Origin: Sulfuricurvum sp. | GTDB lineage: Bacteria > Campylobacterota > Campylobacteria > Campylobacterales > Sulfurimonadaceae | Reading direction: 5' to 3' | DNA: 64,000 nt | Assembly: GCF_028710345.1 (NCBI RefSeq) | Contig: NZ_JAQTUH010000003.1 | Coordinates: 248,001 to 312,000 of the forward strand | In this document: positions 18,273 through 27,774 of the stretch, piece after piece | Numbering within the stretch: position 1 is the first letter of the stretch | How the letters are laid out: every line of letters begins with the position of its first letter | The notes under the pieces: generated by a model | Databases searched by the model: none | What the model was told of the DNA's origin: nothing | What the model saw: only the letters and a program-made list of their open reading frames with translations | Translations under genes and position numbers: made by a program

Positions 18273-19429
18273 AACAGTTAGCCCTCCTCCTTTTACTCGT
18301 CTCCCATATTGCATTTGCAGAGCCATCGGTACTCACCCCGATAGAATCCGCCTCACCTCAATCGGAAGAGGGTAGAGATCCTACTGCGGATGAAAAAGCG
18401 AGTATTAATCAGCTCTTTTCTAAAGCTGCACCGCAAAATAGCGCTGTTATACTCACTACAACACCGCCCCCTTCCGAACTTTATATCGGTGAAATTTTTC
18501 CCTTAACGATCAAGCTCACCCCTACTGATGTAGCTTCGGGAAATATTGAGTATACCCTTCAAAATGAAGCAGGTATCCGTATTTTTAGTCAGACGCCACA
18601 ACGTGTTGTAAAAAACGATGGAGTCTACGATACCTTTTATTTTCTCGTTCAAGATAGCACTATTAGGCTCCCTGATATTACCGCAACCGTTTCGGCTAGC
18701 GGTGCCGTGTCCGAGCCATTAATCGGTACCTCACTTAATGCATCCGGCCTTAATCCCCCATCAACATACGCTAATGTTTTAGCAAACTCCTTTAAGGTCA
18801 TAGCCTACAAAACAACCGCATACAATCAAGAGAGTAATATTGTTGTTTTTACCGTAAAAGCAACACGATGTAATATCGCTACTTTTTCGCTTGTTAATGC
18901 TATAAAACAAGGCTTTGAATCTAAAACACCCAATGTTGATGAATCAACAATGACCTATTATGCAGTTATCCCTAATAGTGATCAAACGTTAGAATTTTCC
19001 ATATTCAATCTTCAAAAGAACCGTTATGAATCGATTAGTATCCCTATTGTCGTTGATGATGATACCGTATCAACTCAAAGTGACCTCTCACCGACAGATT
19101 CACGCCATACAGAGATTAAAATAGGTGCCTCTGCTATTGCCGGTGTGCTAATGATTGCCCTTTATTATTGGAAACGACAAAAATGGTATCTTATCGCCTC
19201 GGTATTGCCTCTTTTTTATTTTGTATTTGCATTACTACCAAACAATAACATCTGTGTTAAGAAAAATGCCCCCGTCCATCTTTTGCCGATCAAAAATGGA
19301 ACCGTATTTAAAACGACCACCCAAGAAGAGAGTTTTGAAGTTGAAAATACCGTGGGAGAGTTCAAAAAAGTTCATCTTGATGATAATACTTTAGGGTGGG
19401 TTCATGAAAACGATCTTTGCTCGCATTAA
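18269..19429 (+). CDS. Membrane protein with C-terminal SH3-like domain, unknown function
   Basis: 386 residues from a TTG whose G overlaps the purQ stop (TTGA), implying translational coupling. Signal peptide cleaved about after AFA (residue 17). The periplasmic part is beta-rich, with a likely immunoglobulin-like stretch ([19 protein letters not shown]). Two TM helices lie at about 280-300 and 303-320, the second short loop holding WKRQKW. The C-terminal 60 residues look like a bacterial SH3 domain ([16 protein letters not shown] ... [10 protein letters not shown]). Seems conserved with purines and plsC in this lineage rather than part of purine synthesis. Overlaps plsC by 26 bp. Confidence 0.75.
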   Translation: MKQLALLLLLVSHIAFAEPSVLTPIESASPQSEEGRDPTADEKASINQLFSKAAPQNSAVILTTTPPPSELYIGEIFPLTIKLTPTDVASGNIEYTLQNEAGIRIFSQTPQRVVKNDGVYDTFYFLVQDSTIRLPDITATVSASGAVSEPLIGTSLNASGLNPPSTYANVLANSFKVIAYKTTAYNQESNIVVFTVKATRCNIATFSLVNAIKQGFESKTPNVDESTMTYYAVIPNSDQTLEFSIFNLQKNRYESISIPIVVDDDTVSTQSDLSPTDSRHTEIKIGASAIAGVLMIALYYWKRQKWYLIASVLPLFYFVFALLPNNNICVKKNAPVHLLPIKNGTVFKTTTQEESFEVENTVGEFKKVHLDDNTLGWVHENDLCSH

Positions 19430-20105
19430 ATGGCTCTATGCCGTAATCATTATTTTTACGGGGATGACGATTATGATCGTCACCTTTTATCTTCTCCCTA
19501 AACCTTACGCCGTTAAGCTCTCATCATGGTTTATACGCCTCTTTATCTTTTCTCCGATCAAGGTCAAAGGTGAGTGCGATGAAGGAACTCAAATGTTCCT
19601 TATTAACCATCAAAGTGATATTGATATCGGTGTTATGGAGACTATCACTTCTCATGATTTAGCGTGGGTTGCCAAACAAGAACTTTTTCATGTCCCATTT
19701 TTCGGATTGGTTCTACGCCTCCCAAATGATATAGCGGTCGAGCGTGAAAGTAAAACTGCCCTTATTAAAATGATGAAAGATTGCAAAGATCGACTTGATG
19801 AGAATCGTGTTATCACAATCTTTCCAGAAGGTACACGCAGTGAAAGCGGTACTATGAAACCATTCAAAGCGGGTGCTAAAATGGTGGCCGATAAATATGC
19901 CCTCAGAGTTCAGCCAATCGTTTTCATCGCAACAGCATCCTATTTTAGCAACAAACAAATGAACTTCTCACCGGGCACCGTTACTGCTATTTTTTTAGAA
20001 TCGTTTGTTGCCGATAAAAGTGATCCCGATTGGCTCACTAATACGCAACTAAAAATGCAAAAGGTGTATGATGATGAGTTTGCAAACCATCCTCGCAATC
20101 GGTAG
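19404..20105 (+). CDS. plsC: 1-acyl-sn-glycerol-3-phosphate acyltransferase
   Basis: 233 residues, one N-terminal TM helix (residues 10-32). Catalytic block I is NHQSDID (the HxxxxD motif), block II surrounds RLPNDIAVERES, and block III is FPEGTRSESG; block IV (VQPIVFIA) is also visible. It transfers an acyl chain to lysophosphatidate to make phosphatidate at the inner membrane. The start overlaps the previous gene by 26 bp. Confidence 0.93.
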   Translation: MKTIFARIKWLYAVIIIFTGMTIMIVTFYLLPKPYAVKLSSWFIRLFIFSPIKVKGECDEGTQMFLINHQSDIDIGVMETITSHDLAWVAKQELFHVPFFGLVLRLPNDIAVERESKTALIKMMKDCKDRLDENRVITIFPEGTRSESGTMKPFKAGAKMVADKYALRVQPIVFIATASYFSNKQMNFSPGTVTAIFLESFVADKSDPDWLTNTQLKMQKVYDDEFANHPRNR

Positions 20106-20460
20106 CGGTGCTTTTTTAGGAGCAGTGCTACGCGCCTATTTAAATGGTGTAGTTAATCACCATCTCCCCCATACCCTCCCCTTTGGGACTATGTCGGTCA
20201 ATCTGCTCGGTAGTTTTATTATCGGTGCACTTCTCGCCTATTTTACCTATACTACGCTCTTTAGTGTCCATATGAAATCGTTTCTCACAACAGGATTTCT
20301 AGGGGGGTTAACCACCTATTCTACTTTTGCCATGGAGACTTTTTTGTTGCTCAGTGGAGGTCATATCATGATGGCAGCACTTAATATGGCACTCAATACA
20401 TTCGGTACAGTATTGATGGCAGCTTCTGGATATTATTTCTTTAAATCGTGGCTAAACTAA
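20068..20460 (+). CDS. crcB: Fluoride ion channel CrcB/Fluc
   Basis: 130 residues with four TM helices. Fluc landmarks: GAFLGAVLRAYLNG, FGTMSVNLLGSFIIGALLAY and GFLGGLTTYSTFAMET (the TYSTF stretch lines the pore). Three consecutive ATGs (20068, 20071, 20074) follow AGGTG; the third is best spaced. It exports fluoride as a dimer. It overlaps plsC by up to 38 bp. No fluoride riboswitch is visible, as expected inside an operon. Confidence 0.93.
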   Translation: MMMSLQTILAIGSGAFLGAVLRAYLNGVVNHHLPHTLPFGTMSVNLLGSFIIGALLAYFTYTTLFSVHMKSFLTTGFLGGLTTYSTFAMETFLLLSGGHIMMAALNMALNTFGTVLMAASGYYFFKSWLN

Positions 20461-20494
20461 TAATCTCATCGACACACCCTCCAAAGAGATTATT
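20459..20494. terminator. Converging hairpin between crcB and the Roc-MPE gene
   Basis: AATAATCTC (20459-20467) pairs with GAGATTATT (20486-20494), loop of 18. It overlaps both stop codons, so it could serve both strands; no long U-run, so moderate support. Confidence 0.45.
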
Positions 20495-23400
20495 GCTTAT
20501 TCTCATACATACAGCTCATTGACCCATCCTCTTGAGGATACAAACAAGCAGGCCTCCAATGTATTGTATGTTTTTCTCGTTCTCTTGTTTCCACAGAAAT
20601 ATTTTTTGTTTCTATATCAATGATAATTACGTTATAACGTAACGGAACCCCTGGAATCATACTCTTAGGATTGGTTGCATAGAAGATACCTGATCCAATC
20701 TGCAATACTCTTTGTGTACTTGCTATTACATCTTGAAATGATATAAGATTATTACGATGGACATGCCCATGAATATATGCTTTATAATCAAATTGGTGAA
20801 GGTTATTAATAAAATCATAATTGTGTTCAAATGATAACGGATGATGCCCAATCACAATTTTAGATTTTCCTTTATCAATTTGCTTTTGCACATTAATAAA
20901 AGAATCTACTTCAAAACTCACTTGCAGAGGTGTAAAATGGTCAATATGTGTAGATGTATTCATCAAAACAAAAGCTAGCTTATCATCTTGCATCACTTTT
21001 ATTTGTTTTGTCGAATCTGTATTAAACGGTTCATGATAAATTGTTTCATAAAGCCTTTCACTAAAGTACTTAAATTTATTTTTCCATTTTTCATCGTCAC
21101 GCTCTAAATAAATTCGATCATTTATTTTAAAATCTTTCTTTTCGCGAAACTTTAAAGCATCAAAATTTCTAATCTGATAAGCTCCATGTGTTATCTCTCG
21201 ACTGTAATCATGATTACCAGGAACGATCAAAACTCTTTCGGCATCTATATCGCAAAGGTCAATCAAACGTGATACAAACTGTGCAACTTTACTAAACTCA
21301 TTAGCGCTTCCCGAAGCAGATAAATCCCCACTCAAAATAATATAGTCGAACTCTTGTAAGCTTTTTTCATTTTCAAAACTATTAAGACGTTTAGCATCCT
21401 CTATCAAATAAGTAATTTCATTTTCAATAATACATTTTTCATCAAAATGCAGATCACTTAAATGTAGAATATTGAGCTTAGTTTTATTATTTTTACTTTC
21501 AAAAAACTTCTCTATTTTTTCATCAAAACCTTTGATCGTTTTTTCAATCTCTTCTTGAATTTTTTGAATAAATCTAATATCGGTAGCACCATTTGAGGAT
21601 GATCTTTTTGTTAATACATACTCTTCCGTTGTTTGAATTATGTCTTCCGAAGTAATTGTTCCCTTGGTCGTTAATGAGACACTGCCAATATGTATATTAT
21701 CCTTTTTATACAAATCAAAAGTTTGATATTCATACATAGATTCTAAACTGTGTTTCAAAATACTTTTGATATTTGCTAACAAATGCTGATTACTTTCTTC
21801 AACATTATTTTTTGCGTATACAATTATTGAAGTCGATGCTTGGTTTTTCTTATCTGCAATAATATCTTCACGGGAAAACTCAACCAAATATTCATTATTA
21901 TGTGCATCTTTTAGTTTAACCCCTTTATTCAGGTGTTTAACTATCTGATATTCACCACAGTAATTAAGTGAACAAACAACTGTGCTAATCGTCACCTCGA
22001 CATTTTTAGTTGATACTAAATCAACACTTCCAACTTTAAAATACTTTTTAGAATCAACTTGCCATTTTTTATAATGAAAACGGGAAGGAAAAACAAACAT
22101 CCCATTTTTAAAGTAGCAAATTTTGTCTTCCAGAAATATTCTAACTAACTCTTTCATAAAGAGCTTTTTGAGGTTATTATGAGAACGATTGCCAAACGTT
22201 TCTTTGTGTATATCTGCATCGGATCGGAAAGAATTTTTATACTCTTTTAAGGACTTTTTCTCACTATCAAGTAATTTGTCAAATTCAACTTTAAAAGCAT
22301 ATTCAAAAAGTGCCTGTTTACTAATACTCGCATGAACTTTTGGATTCTCCTCTGCATGACGTAAAATTGCAGTTGCAAAAATATTTTTCCAGTATGGTCT
22401 AAGGACAATATAATGATCCAACTTTTCAATCATTCCATCATCTGCCATAACTCCCAAAGCATCATCAACACTATTATTCTCGCGCGAATCATTTTCTTTC
22501 AAAGAACGTTTTAGTTCCTCTGCGTTTTCTAAATAGAACTTTTGCTTTCGTAATTTTTTGACTTCCTGCACAACCAATAATCCATCACTATCTAATAGTG
22601 CATCATGTTTTAGTTTGAATTGGTTAGTTATATAAGTTTGCATCTCTGTATAAAGTTCAGAGTCTTCAAACTTTTCTTGTGTCACATCGCATAAAAAATG
22701 TTTAACATAGGATATTTTGCTCATACCCTCAATCTGTTCTGTAATAGTCTTAAGCTTTTGTTTATCCGATCCTTTAGTACCTATAACAAAAATACCAAGC
22801 TGATCTTTGTTCATTTTGTCATAGTGTTCTTTGATACTATTAACCCAAAACAAAATCGAATTATCATCATGATCCGTACGACTAAGATCAACTACTAAAA
22901 AAATTAGACGGGTTTTATCAAAATTTTGTTTATGCGCAATTTGATATTCCGGTTGTCCCCCGAAATCCCATAAATTGAAGCTAAATAGATGCTTTTCCTC
23001 TTTCCCCTGAATTGTGATAGGAATTCTATCATTTAGATCTGATTCAAAAAAACGCATCCCATGCGTAGAATGGATCATATCGTCATGTGTTTTATACTCA
23101 CACCAATGCCCTAATGACGTTTTCCCTACTCCACTGTCCCCAAGCAACAATGTTTTAATATAAAACCGATTTTCTACATTTGGTTTTGTTGATTGAAAAC
23201 GATTTTGTTCTATCTTCTCTACATAAAAGTCTCCTGCTTGTGTTGCAAATACCAATAAATTATTCATATACAGTAGAGCACTCACAGTTGAAGAGACATT
23301 GTAGACTTCACGATTCTTCGGAGTTGTTTTATCACTTATATCTAGCGCACTGATGGTACCGTTACCATCATCAACCCATAACAAGTTATCGTGATACGAT

Positions 23401-25340
23401 ATATTTCTATTTTTTCGTTTTATTTCTCCCAAAGCTTCAATATTGTTCTTATCGCGAATATCCCATAGTTTGATTGTTTGATCACTTGGACTACTACTGG
23501 CAAGCGTATTTGAATCGATAAGGGTTAATGAAACAAGAAAGCTGTTCTGACTTTCAATCGTAGCAATGCACTCATGAGTAGAAATATCCCAAAATTTGAT
23601 TGTTTTATCATGTGAACTACTTACAAGAGTATTTGTATCAACAAGGACTAATGATGTAACTGAACTAGTATGTCCCTCAAGTGTAATACACTTTCCAGTG
23701 GTAATATCCCAAAGTTTAATAGTATTATCATACGAACTACTTGCAAGTGTGTTTTTGTCTACAAGAGCTAATGATGAAACTACGTTGGTATGCCCTTCAA
23801 GTGTAACATTGCACTTATGACTAGTAAGATTCCAGAGTTTAATAGTATTATCATACGAACTACTTGCAAGCGTGTTTTTGTCTACAAGGACCAATGATGA
23901 TATTGATTTAGTATGTCCCTCAAGAGTGGCACTATATATACGGCTAGTTATATCCCAAAGTTTGATGCTTGTATGATCTAATACAATGGCAAGTGTATTC
24001 TTATCTACAAAAGTAAATGATGAAATAATTTTGTTATTCCCTTTAATAGTTGCAATACACTTGTAAGTAGTAAGATCCCAAAATTTGATTTTTTTATCAT
24101 ACGAACCACTAACTAATGTATTTTTCCCCATAAGAGCTAATGATGTAACAGAATTAGAATGCCCTTGAAGAGCAATATATGATTGTTGAGTGATATCCCA
24201 AAGCTTAATAGTATCACCTGAACTTATAGCAAGAGTGTTTATATCCACAACAGCCAATGCTGTGGGTGAGCTAATATTTCCATTAAGGGTCATGGTACAA
24301 TCGTATGTGACTAAGTCCCAAAATTTGATTTTTTCAAGCGAACCACTTACAAGAGTATTTTTATCCATAAGGACTAAAGATGTAACATTACTAGCATTCC
24401 CTTCAAGTGTAACAATACAATTTTGGGTAGATAAATCCCAAAGTTTGATAGTTTTATCATCTGATGCACTGGCAAGAGTGTTTACATCTACAAGAGCTAA
24501 TGATCGAATCCCATCGCTATGCCCTTTTAGGGTAACAATACATTGATATGTTGTCAAATCCCATAATTGAATGAACGGAGAATAGGAACCACTGGCAAGA
24601 ATATTTGAATTAACAAGGATTAGTGATGTGATAAAATAATCCCCTTCCAAAGTAGCAATACATTCATGCGTGGTGAGATCCCACAATTTTATTCTGACTT
24701 CATCTGCGCTGGCAAGAGTATTTTCATCCACAATCACCAATGCAACAATATAGTTTTTATGCCCTTGTAGTGTAGCAACCTCTTTTTTTGTCACCTTATC
24801 CCATAGTCGTATCGTTTCATCATTTGAAGCAGAAATAATATATTGCTCTGTAGTCACAATTGCAGTGATAAAACCAGCATGTCCATTGAGATAGGAGTCT
24901 TGAAGCAAATATTCATGATTAAGAGGGTTAGCACTTTTCGTCGAAAATCGCTGATAAAGCTGTTCGATATATCGATAGGTTTTGGTTGTTGAACGAACTA
25001 ATTTATTTAATGTTCCTGTCCCAGCACCTGGAAAAGCTTCATATTCTTCTTTAAACAACAGTAAAGGCTTAACAGTTCTACGGTGTTCAAACCAATCTAA
25101 ATGAATATCATTTTTTTCTCTAAAAGTAGCCTCACCAGTTATTTCAACAAGTGCTAGAGATTGTTTTCCATGACGAACAAGTACGATATCACCAATTTGC
25201 ATTTGATGGATAAACTGGTGTATTACATTTTTGCCATCCGACCACTCACCTAAACCTATAACCCCTTTTTGTTCAATTATTTCGATTTCTTTATCAAAAG
25301 ATGGATCATTTGGATGCATTTGTAGGTGCCAGAAAGTCAT
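20490..25340 (-). CDS. PUA/EVE-like - WD40 - Roc GTPase - COR-like - metallophosphoesterase multidomain protein
   Basis: 1616 residues from the ATG at 25340 (AAGGGA upstream; a further ATG at 25361 has none). Order: residues 1-135 PUA/EVE-like (FWHLQMHP; GVIGLGEW; MQIGDIVLVRHGKQSLALVEI); 148-700 WD40, with 12 clear WD repeats of about 40 residues plus two weak ones, fitting two seven-bladed propellers; 725-915 Roc-type GTPase with P-loop GDSGVGKTS (734-742), DFGGQPEY (792-799) and GTKGSD (854-859); 955-1110 COR-like (DDGMIEKL, IVLRPYWKNIFATAIL); a beta-rich part to 1240 and a coiled helix; 1288-1575 calcineurin-like phosphoesterase with DLHFD, GDLSASG, GNHDY, GHHPLS and HGHVH, all metal ligands present. 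No signal peptide or TM. It resembles bacterial NLR/Roco-type sensors coupled to a nuclease- or nucleotidase-like effector; defence is inference. Visibly AT-rich, preceded by a small TM gene. Confidence 0.9.
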   Translation of the reverse strand: MTFWHLQMHPNDPSFDKEIEIIEQKGVIGLGEWSDGKNVIHQFIHQMQIGDIVLVRHGKQSLALVEITGEATFREKNDIHLDWFEHRRTVKPLLLFKEEYEAFPGAGTGTLNKLVRSTTKTYRYIEQLYQRFSTKSANPLNHEYLLQDSYLNGHAGFITAIVTTEQYIISASNDETIRLWDKVTKKEVATLQGHKNYIVALVIVDENTLASADEVRIKLWDLTTHECIATLEGDYFITSLILVNSNILASGSYSPFIQLWDLTTYQCIVTLKGHSDGIRSLALVDVNTLASASDDKTIKLWDLSTQNCIVTLEGNASNVTSLVLMDKNTLVSGSLEKIKFWDLVTYDCTMTLNGNISSPTALAVVDINTLAISSGDTIKLWDITQQSYIALQGHSNSVTSLALMGKNTLVSGSYDKKIKFWDLTTYKCIATIKGNNKIISSFTFVDKNTLAIVLDHTSIKLWDITSRIYSATLEGHTKSISSLVLVDKNTLASSSYDNTIKLWNLTSHKCNVTLEGHTNVVSSLALVDKNTLASSSYDNTIKLWDITTGKCITLEGHTSSVTSLVLVDTNTLVSSSHDKTIKFWDISTHECIATIESQNSFLVSLTLIDSNTLASSSPSDQTIKLWDIRDKNNIEALGEIKRKNRNISYHDNLLWVDDGNGTISALDISDKTTPKNREVYNVSSTVSALLYMNNLLVFATQAGDFYVEKIEQNRFQSTKPNVENRFYIKTLLLGDSGVGKTSLGHWCEYKTHDDMIHSTHGMRFFESDLNDRIPITIQGKEEKHLFSFNLWDFGGQPEYQIAHKQNFDKTRLIFLVVDLSRTDHDDNSILFWVNSIKEHYDKMNKDQLGIFVIGTKGSDKQKLKTITEQIEGMSKISYVKHFLCDVTQEKFEDSELYTEMQTYITNQFKLKHDALLDSDGLLVVQEVKKLRKQKFYLENAEELKRSLKENDSRENNSVDDALGVMADDGMIEKLDHYIVLRPYWKNIFATAILRHAEENPKVHASISKQALFEYAFKVEFDKLLDSEKKSLKEYKNSFRSDADIHKETFGNRSHNNLKKLFMKELVRIFLEDKICYFKNGMFVFPSRFHYKKWQVDSKKYFKVGSVDLVSTKNVEVTISTVVCSLNYCGEYQIVKHLNKGVKLKDAHNNEYLVEFSREDIIADKKNQASTSIIVYAKNNVEESNQHLLANIKSILKHSLESMYEYQTFDLYKKDNIHIGSVSLTTKGTITSEDIIQTTEEYVLTKRSSSNGATDIRFIQKIQEEIEKTIKGFDEKIEKFFESKNNKTKLNILHLSDLHFDEKCIIENEITYLIEDAKRLNSFENEKSLQEFDYIILSGDLSASGSANEFSKVAQFVSRLIDLCDIDAERVLIVPGNHDYSREITHGAYQIRNFDALKFREKKDFKINDRIYLERDDEKWKNKFKYFSERLYETIYHEPFNTDSTKQIKVMQDDKLAFVLMNTSTHIDHFTPLQVSFEVDSFINVQKQIDKGKSKIVIGHHPLSFEHNYDFINNLHQFDYKAYIHGHVHRNNLISFQDVIASTQRVLQIGSGIFYATNPKSMIPGVPLRYNVIIIDIETKNISVETREREKHTIHWRPACLYPQEDGSMSCMYENKQ
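23180..24910. repeat. WD40 coding repeats, period about 120-123 bp
   Basis: Repeat units encode GH...SL.LVD.NTLASSS.D.TIKLWD. Two adjacent units are almost identical over about 55 bases (23711-23766 against 23834-23889), exactly 123 bp apart, which points to recent internal duplication or conversion. Confidence 0.8.
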
Positions 25341-25473
25341 ACATATCCCTTTTTTAAACATAATTGTTAAAATGAATTAGTATGTATTATATATTTTGAA
25401 GCTTAGGTTTATGCAGAAAAGTAATAAGAGAGTATAAATAAGTAAATTTTTCTATGATCTAAAATGGAAGAAA

Positions 25474-25950
25474 TTATAATTTCTTCCATACCCAATCATC
25501 GCATCGTATCGTCATCTCTGTTTTAGAATGACCCATCCATTTACCTTCCATCGTTTTGGAATCTTTTATATGCAGTTGAAATGTACCAAAATAACCTCTT
25601 AGATCATCCTTATCATACCAATCGCCAATAAAAAACTCCCCTACAATCTTTCCAAATACAACATATACTTTTTGATTTGCAACCGTTTCCGTATAACAAT
25701 AATGTGCCCATTGTTTGATTATAGGATGTCCATGCCGACCTGTTGATTCAACAAATGTTGTACTGCCTCCACTCTCCCAATGTTGTTCCCACTGTCCCGC
25801 TATTGTTTCAGTTTTAATACGTAAAAAATTCCGTGCAGAAAACCACCAAAAGTATTGTACGAACAATGGCATTATCCGTAAATCAAGTAAATTTTTTATA
25901 ATTAATACAATTACAAATGCAATGACAGGTAAAAATTCTTTATATTCCAT
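25474..25950 (-). CDS. Single-TM protein with C-terminal beta-rich domain
   Basis: 158 residues, AAGGA six bases before the ATG. One TM helix (residues 6-34, with KNLLDLRI) then a cytoplasmic or periplasmic domain of about 115 residues with Trp- and Gly-rich strands: IAGQWEQHWESGG, VYVVFGKIVGEFFIGDWYD, GYFGTFQLHIKDSKTMEGKW, and WVWKKL at the end. This GxW...G.F.L....G.W.G rhythm looks like a lipocalin-like small barrel seen in many uncharacterised bacterial proteins. It starts 12 bp after the ABC ATPase gene and lies 133 bp upstream of the giant Roc-MPE gene on the same strand, so the two may work together. Function unknown. Confidence 0.75.
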   Translation of the reverse strand: MEYKEFLPVIAFVIVLIIKNLLDLRIMPLFVQYFWWFSARNFLRIKTETIAGQWEQHWESGGSTTFVESTGRHGHPIIKQWAHYCYTETVANQKVYVVFGKIVGEFFIGDWYDKDDLRGYFGTFQLHIKDSKTMEGKWMGHSKTEMTIRCDDWVWKKL

Positions 25951-25962
25951 GCTTATTCCTTT

Positions 25963-26532
25963 TTATGAAAGCTGTATAATTTCATCGGCGCACCACTGCG
26001 CTAAAGAATCATCATGCGTAATAATCAAAATCCCCATATCCTCTAAATGTTCTACAATCAATTTCATAATCTCAAGCTGATTTTGATTATCCAATGCCGA
26101 AGTCGGCTCATCGAGCAATAATAATTTCGGCTTCATTAATAGTGAGCGTAAAATAGAACATCGCTGAAGCTGTCCACCGGAGAGTTTGTGCGGTAATACA
26201 TCTAGATATCCCTCTTCAAGCCCCATTGTATCCATTAATCTCTCATACCCCTCCATAGAGACCACATCCCTTATTTGTTCACGAATCGTATAGGTGGGGT
26301 GAAAAGAGCTGTAGGGGTCTTGAAAAACTTGAGAAAGATTAAGAGCAGTTATACTTCCGAGATTGGGTTTTAATCGTCCCAAGATAAGTTCAAAGAGGGT
26401 TGATTTTCCAACACCGCTGGGTCCGACTATCGCTTTTATCTCCCCTTTATTAAGGATTAGAGAGAAATCGTCGAAAACCATCTTCTCTTTGGTGTATCCA
26501 AACGAGAGATTGCTGATCTCTAAAACTCTCAA
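25963..26532 (-). CDS. Solitary ABC transporter ATP-binding protein (Dpp/Nik-like)
   Basis: 189 residues, shorter than the usual 240-330. Walker A GPSGVGKST, Q-loop VFQDPYSSFHP (characteristic of the oligopeptide/nickel class), signature LSGGQLQR, Walker B LLLLDEPTSALD, switch His in ITHDDS. The start overlaps proA by 4 bp (ATGA). No permease or binding protein lies next to it. It may energise a transporter encoded elsewhere. Confidence 0.88.
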   Translation of the reverse strand: MRVLEISNLSFGYTKEKMVFDDFSLILNKGEIKAIVGPSGVGKSTLFELILGRLKPNLGSITALNLSQVFQDPYSSFHPTYTIREQIRDVVSMEGYERLMDTMGLEEGYLDVLPHKLSGGQLQRCSILRSLLMKPKLLLLDEPTSALDNQNQLEIMKLIVEHLEDMGILIITHDDSLAQWCADEIIQLS

Positions 26533-27761
26533 CGAATTTGACCTTTGCCGTAGACTTTATATTTATAAGTGGTCAGTCCTTCAATCCCCATCGGTCCTCT
26601 GGCGTGAAGTTTACTGGTACTAATCCCCACTTCAGCCCCAAATCCAAACATCCCACCATCGGTAAAACGGGTAGAGGCATTGACATACAAGGTAGAAGAA
26701 TCGATACTATTCATAAAAATCTCCGCCGTTGTAATGTTTTCGGTAATAATTGACTCAGAGTGGGCAGACCCAAAACGGACAATATGTTCAATCGCCCCAT
26801 CAACACCATCAACAACACGAATATTCAAGATATTTTCCCCATATTCGGTATCATAATCAATCTCACTAGCCTCTGCGATACTAATAACCGCACGGGTTTG
26901 GTCACACCCTTTTAGCAGTGTCTCCTCTTTATCAAACACCTCTTTAAAAAGAGGCAAAACGGTATCGGCAATCGCACTATCAACCAATAGTGTCTCAATC
27001 GAATTACACGCTGATGGACGTTGTACTTTAGCATTGATCGCAATACGTAGAGCATCGTCGATATTAGCATCTTTATCGACATAGAGATGACATTGCCCTT
27101 TATCGTGCTTGACAACGGGTATACTCGCATTTTTACTCACAAACTGGATTAATGCTTCGCCTCCACGAGGGACAATCAAATCGACATATTTATCCATTTT
27201 AATCAGTTTTGCAACCCCCTCACGTGAGGCATCCGGCAACAATGAAATCAGTTCTTTGGGAAGATTATTTCGAACCAAAACCTGCTGTAGGATATCGGCA
27301 ATGATTTTATTGGATTGCTCAGCCTCTTTCCCCCCTTTGAGGACACATCCGTTAGAGCTTTTAAAACACAATGCCGCCGTGTCGGAGGTAACATTCGGGC
27401 GCGATTCATAGATAATTCCTATCATTCCGATAGGGATGCTCACTTTCTCGATTTTGAGTCCCGCTTCGGTGACCCACCCCTCAATCACCCGTCCTACAGG
27501 ATCTTTAAGTGCCGCAATCTCTTCGATGGCAACCGCCATCGCTTCAATCCGTTTTTCATCGAGCATCAATCGATCTTTGAGTGAAGAAGGGAGATTTTCC
27601 TCTTCGGCACGTTGCATATCGATTGCATTGATTTCAATAATATTCATCGTATTGGCACGTAAACTTTGTGCCATTTCTCGTAAAACACGGTTACGTTCAC
27701 TTCCACTCATTGTTGCAAGGAGACGACTCGCCGATTTTGCTTTTTCTAAAAATTGTTCCAT
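26529..27761 (-). CDS. proA: Gamma-glutamyl phosphate reductase
   Basis: 410 residues, full length. Aldehyde-dehydrogenase fold with the catalytic Cys in QRPSACNSIETLLV (about residue 248), the PIGMIGIIYESRPNVT motif and the C-terminal HARGPMGIEGLTTYKYKVYG segment of ProA. It reduces gamma-glutamyl phosphate to the semialdehyde in proline synthesis. Overlaps the ABC ATPase gene; 13 bp separate it from the gene upstream. Confidence 0.96.
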   Translation of the reverse strand: MEQFLEKAKSASRLLATMSGSERNRVLREMAQSLRANTMNIIEINAIDMQRAEEENLPSSLKDRLMLDEKRIEAMAVAIEEIAALKDPVGRVIEGWVTEAGLKIEKVSIPIGMIGIIYESRPNVTSDTAALCFKSSNGCVLKGGKEAEQSNKIIADILQQVLVRNNLPKELISLLPDASREGVAKLIKMDKYVDLIVPRGGEALIQFVSKNASIPVVKHDKGQCHLYVDKDANIDDALRIAINAKVQRPSACNSIETLLVDSAIADTVLPLFKEVFDKEETLLKGCDQTRAVISIAEASEIDYDTEYGENILNIRVVDGVDGAIEHIVRFGSAHSESIITENITTAEIFMNSIDSSTLYVNASTRFTDGGMFGFGAEVGISTSKLHARGPMGIEGLTTYKYKVYGKGQIR

Positions 27762-27774
27762 TTTCTAGCCCTCT

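Noticed and set aside
20068-20460. Fluoride riboswitch for crcB
   Set aside because: The gene starts inside plsC; no leader exists to hold one.
23180-24910. Regular repeats spaced about 120 bp, like a CRISPR array
   Set aside because: They are codon-phased WD40 blades inside a long open frame, not short identical repeats with unique spacers.
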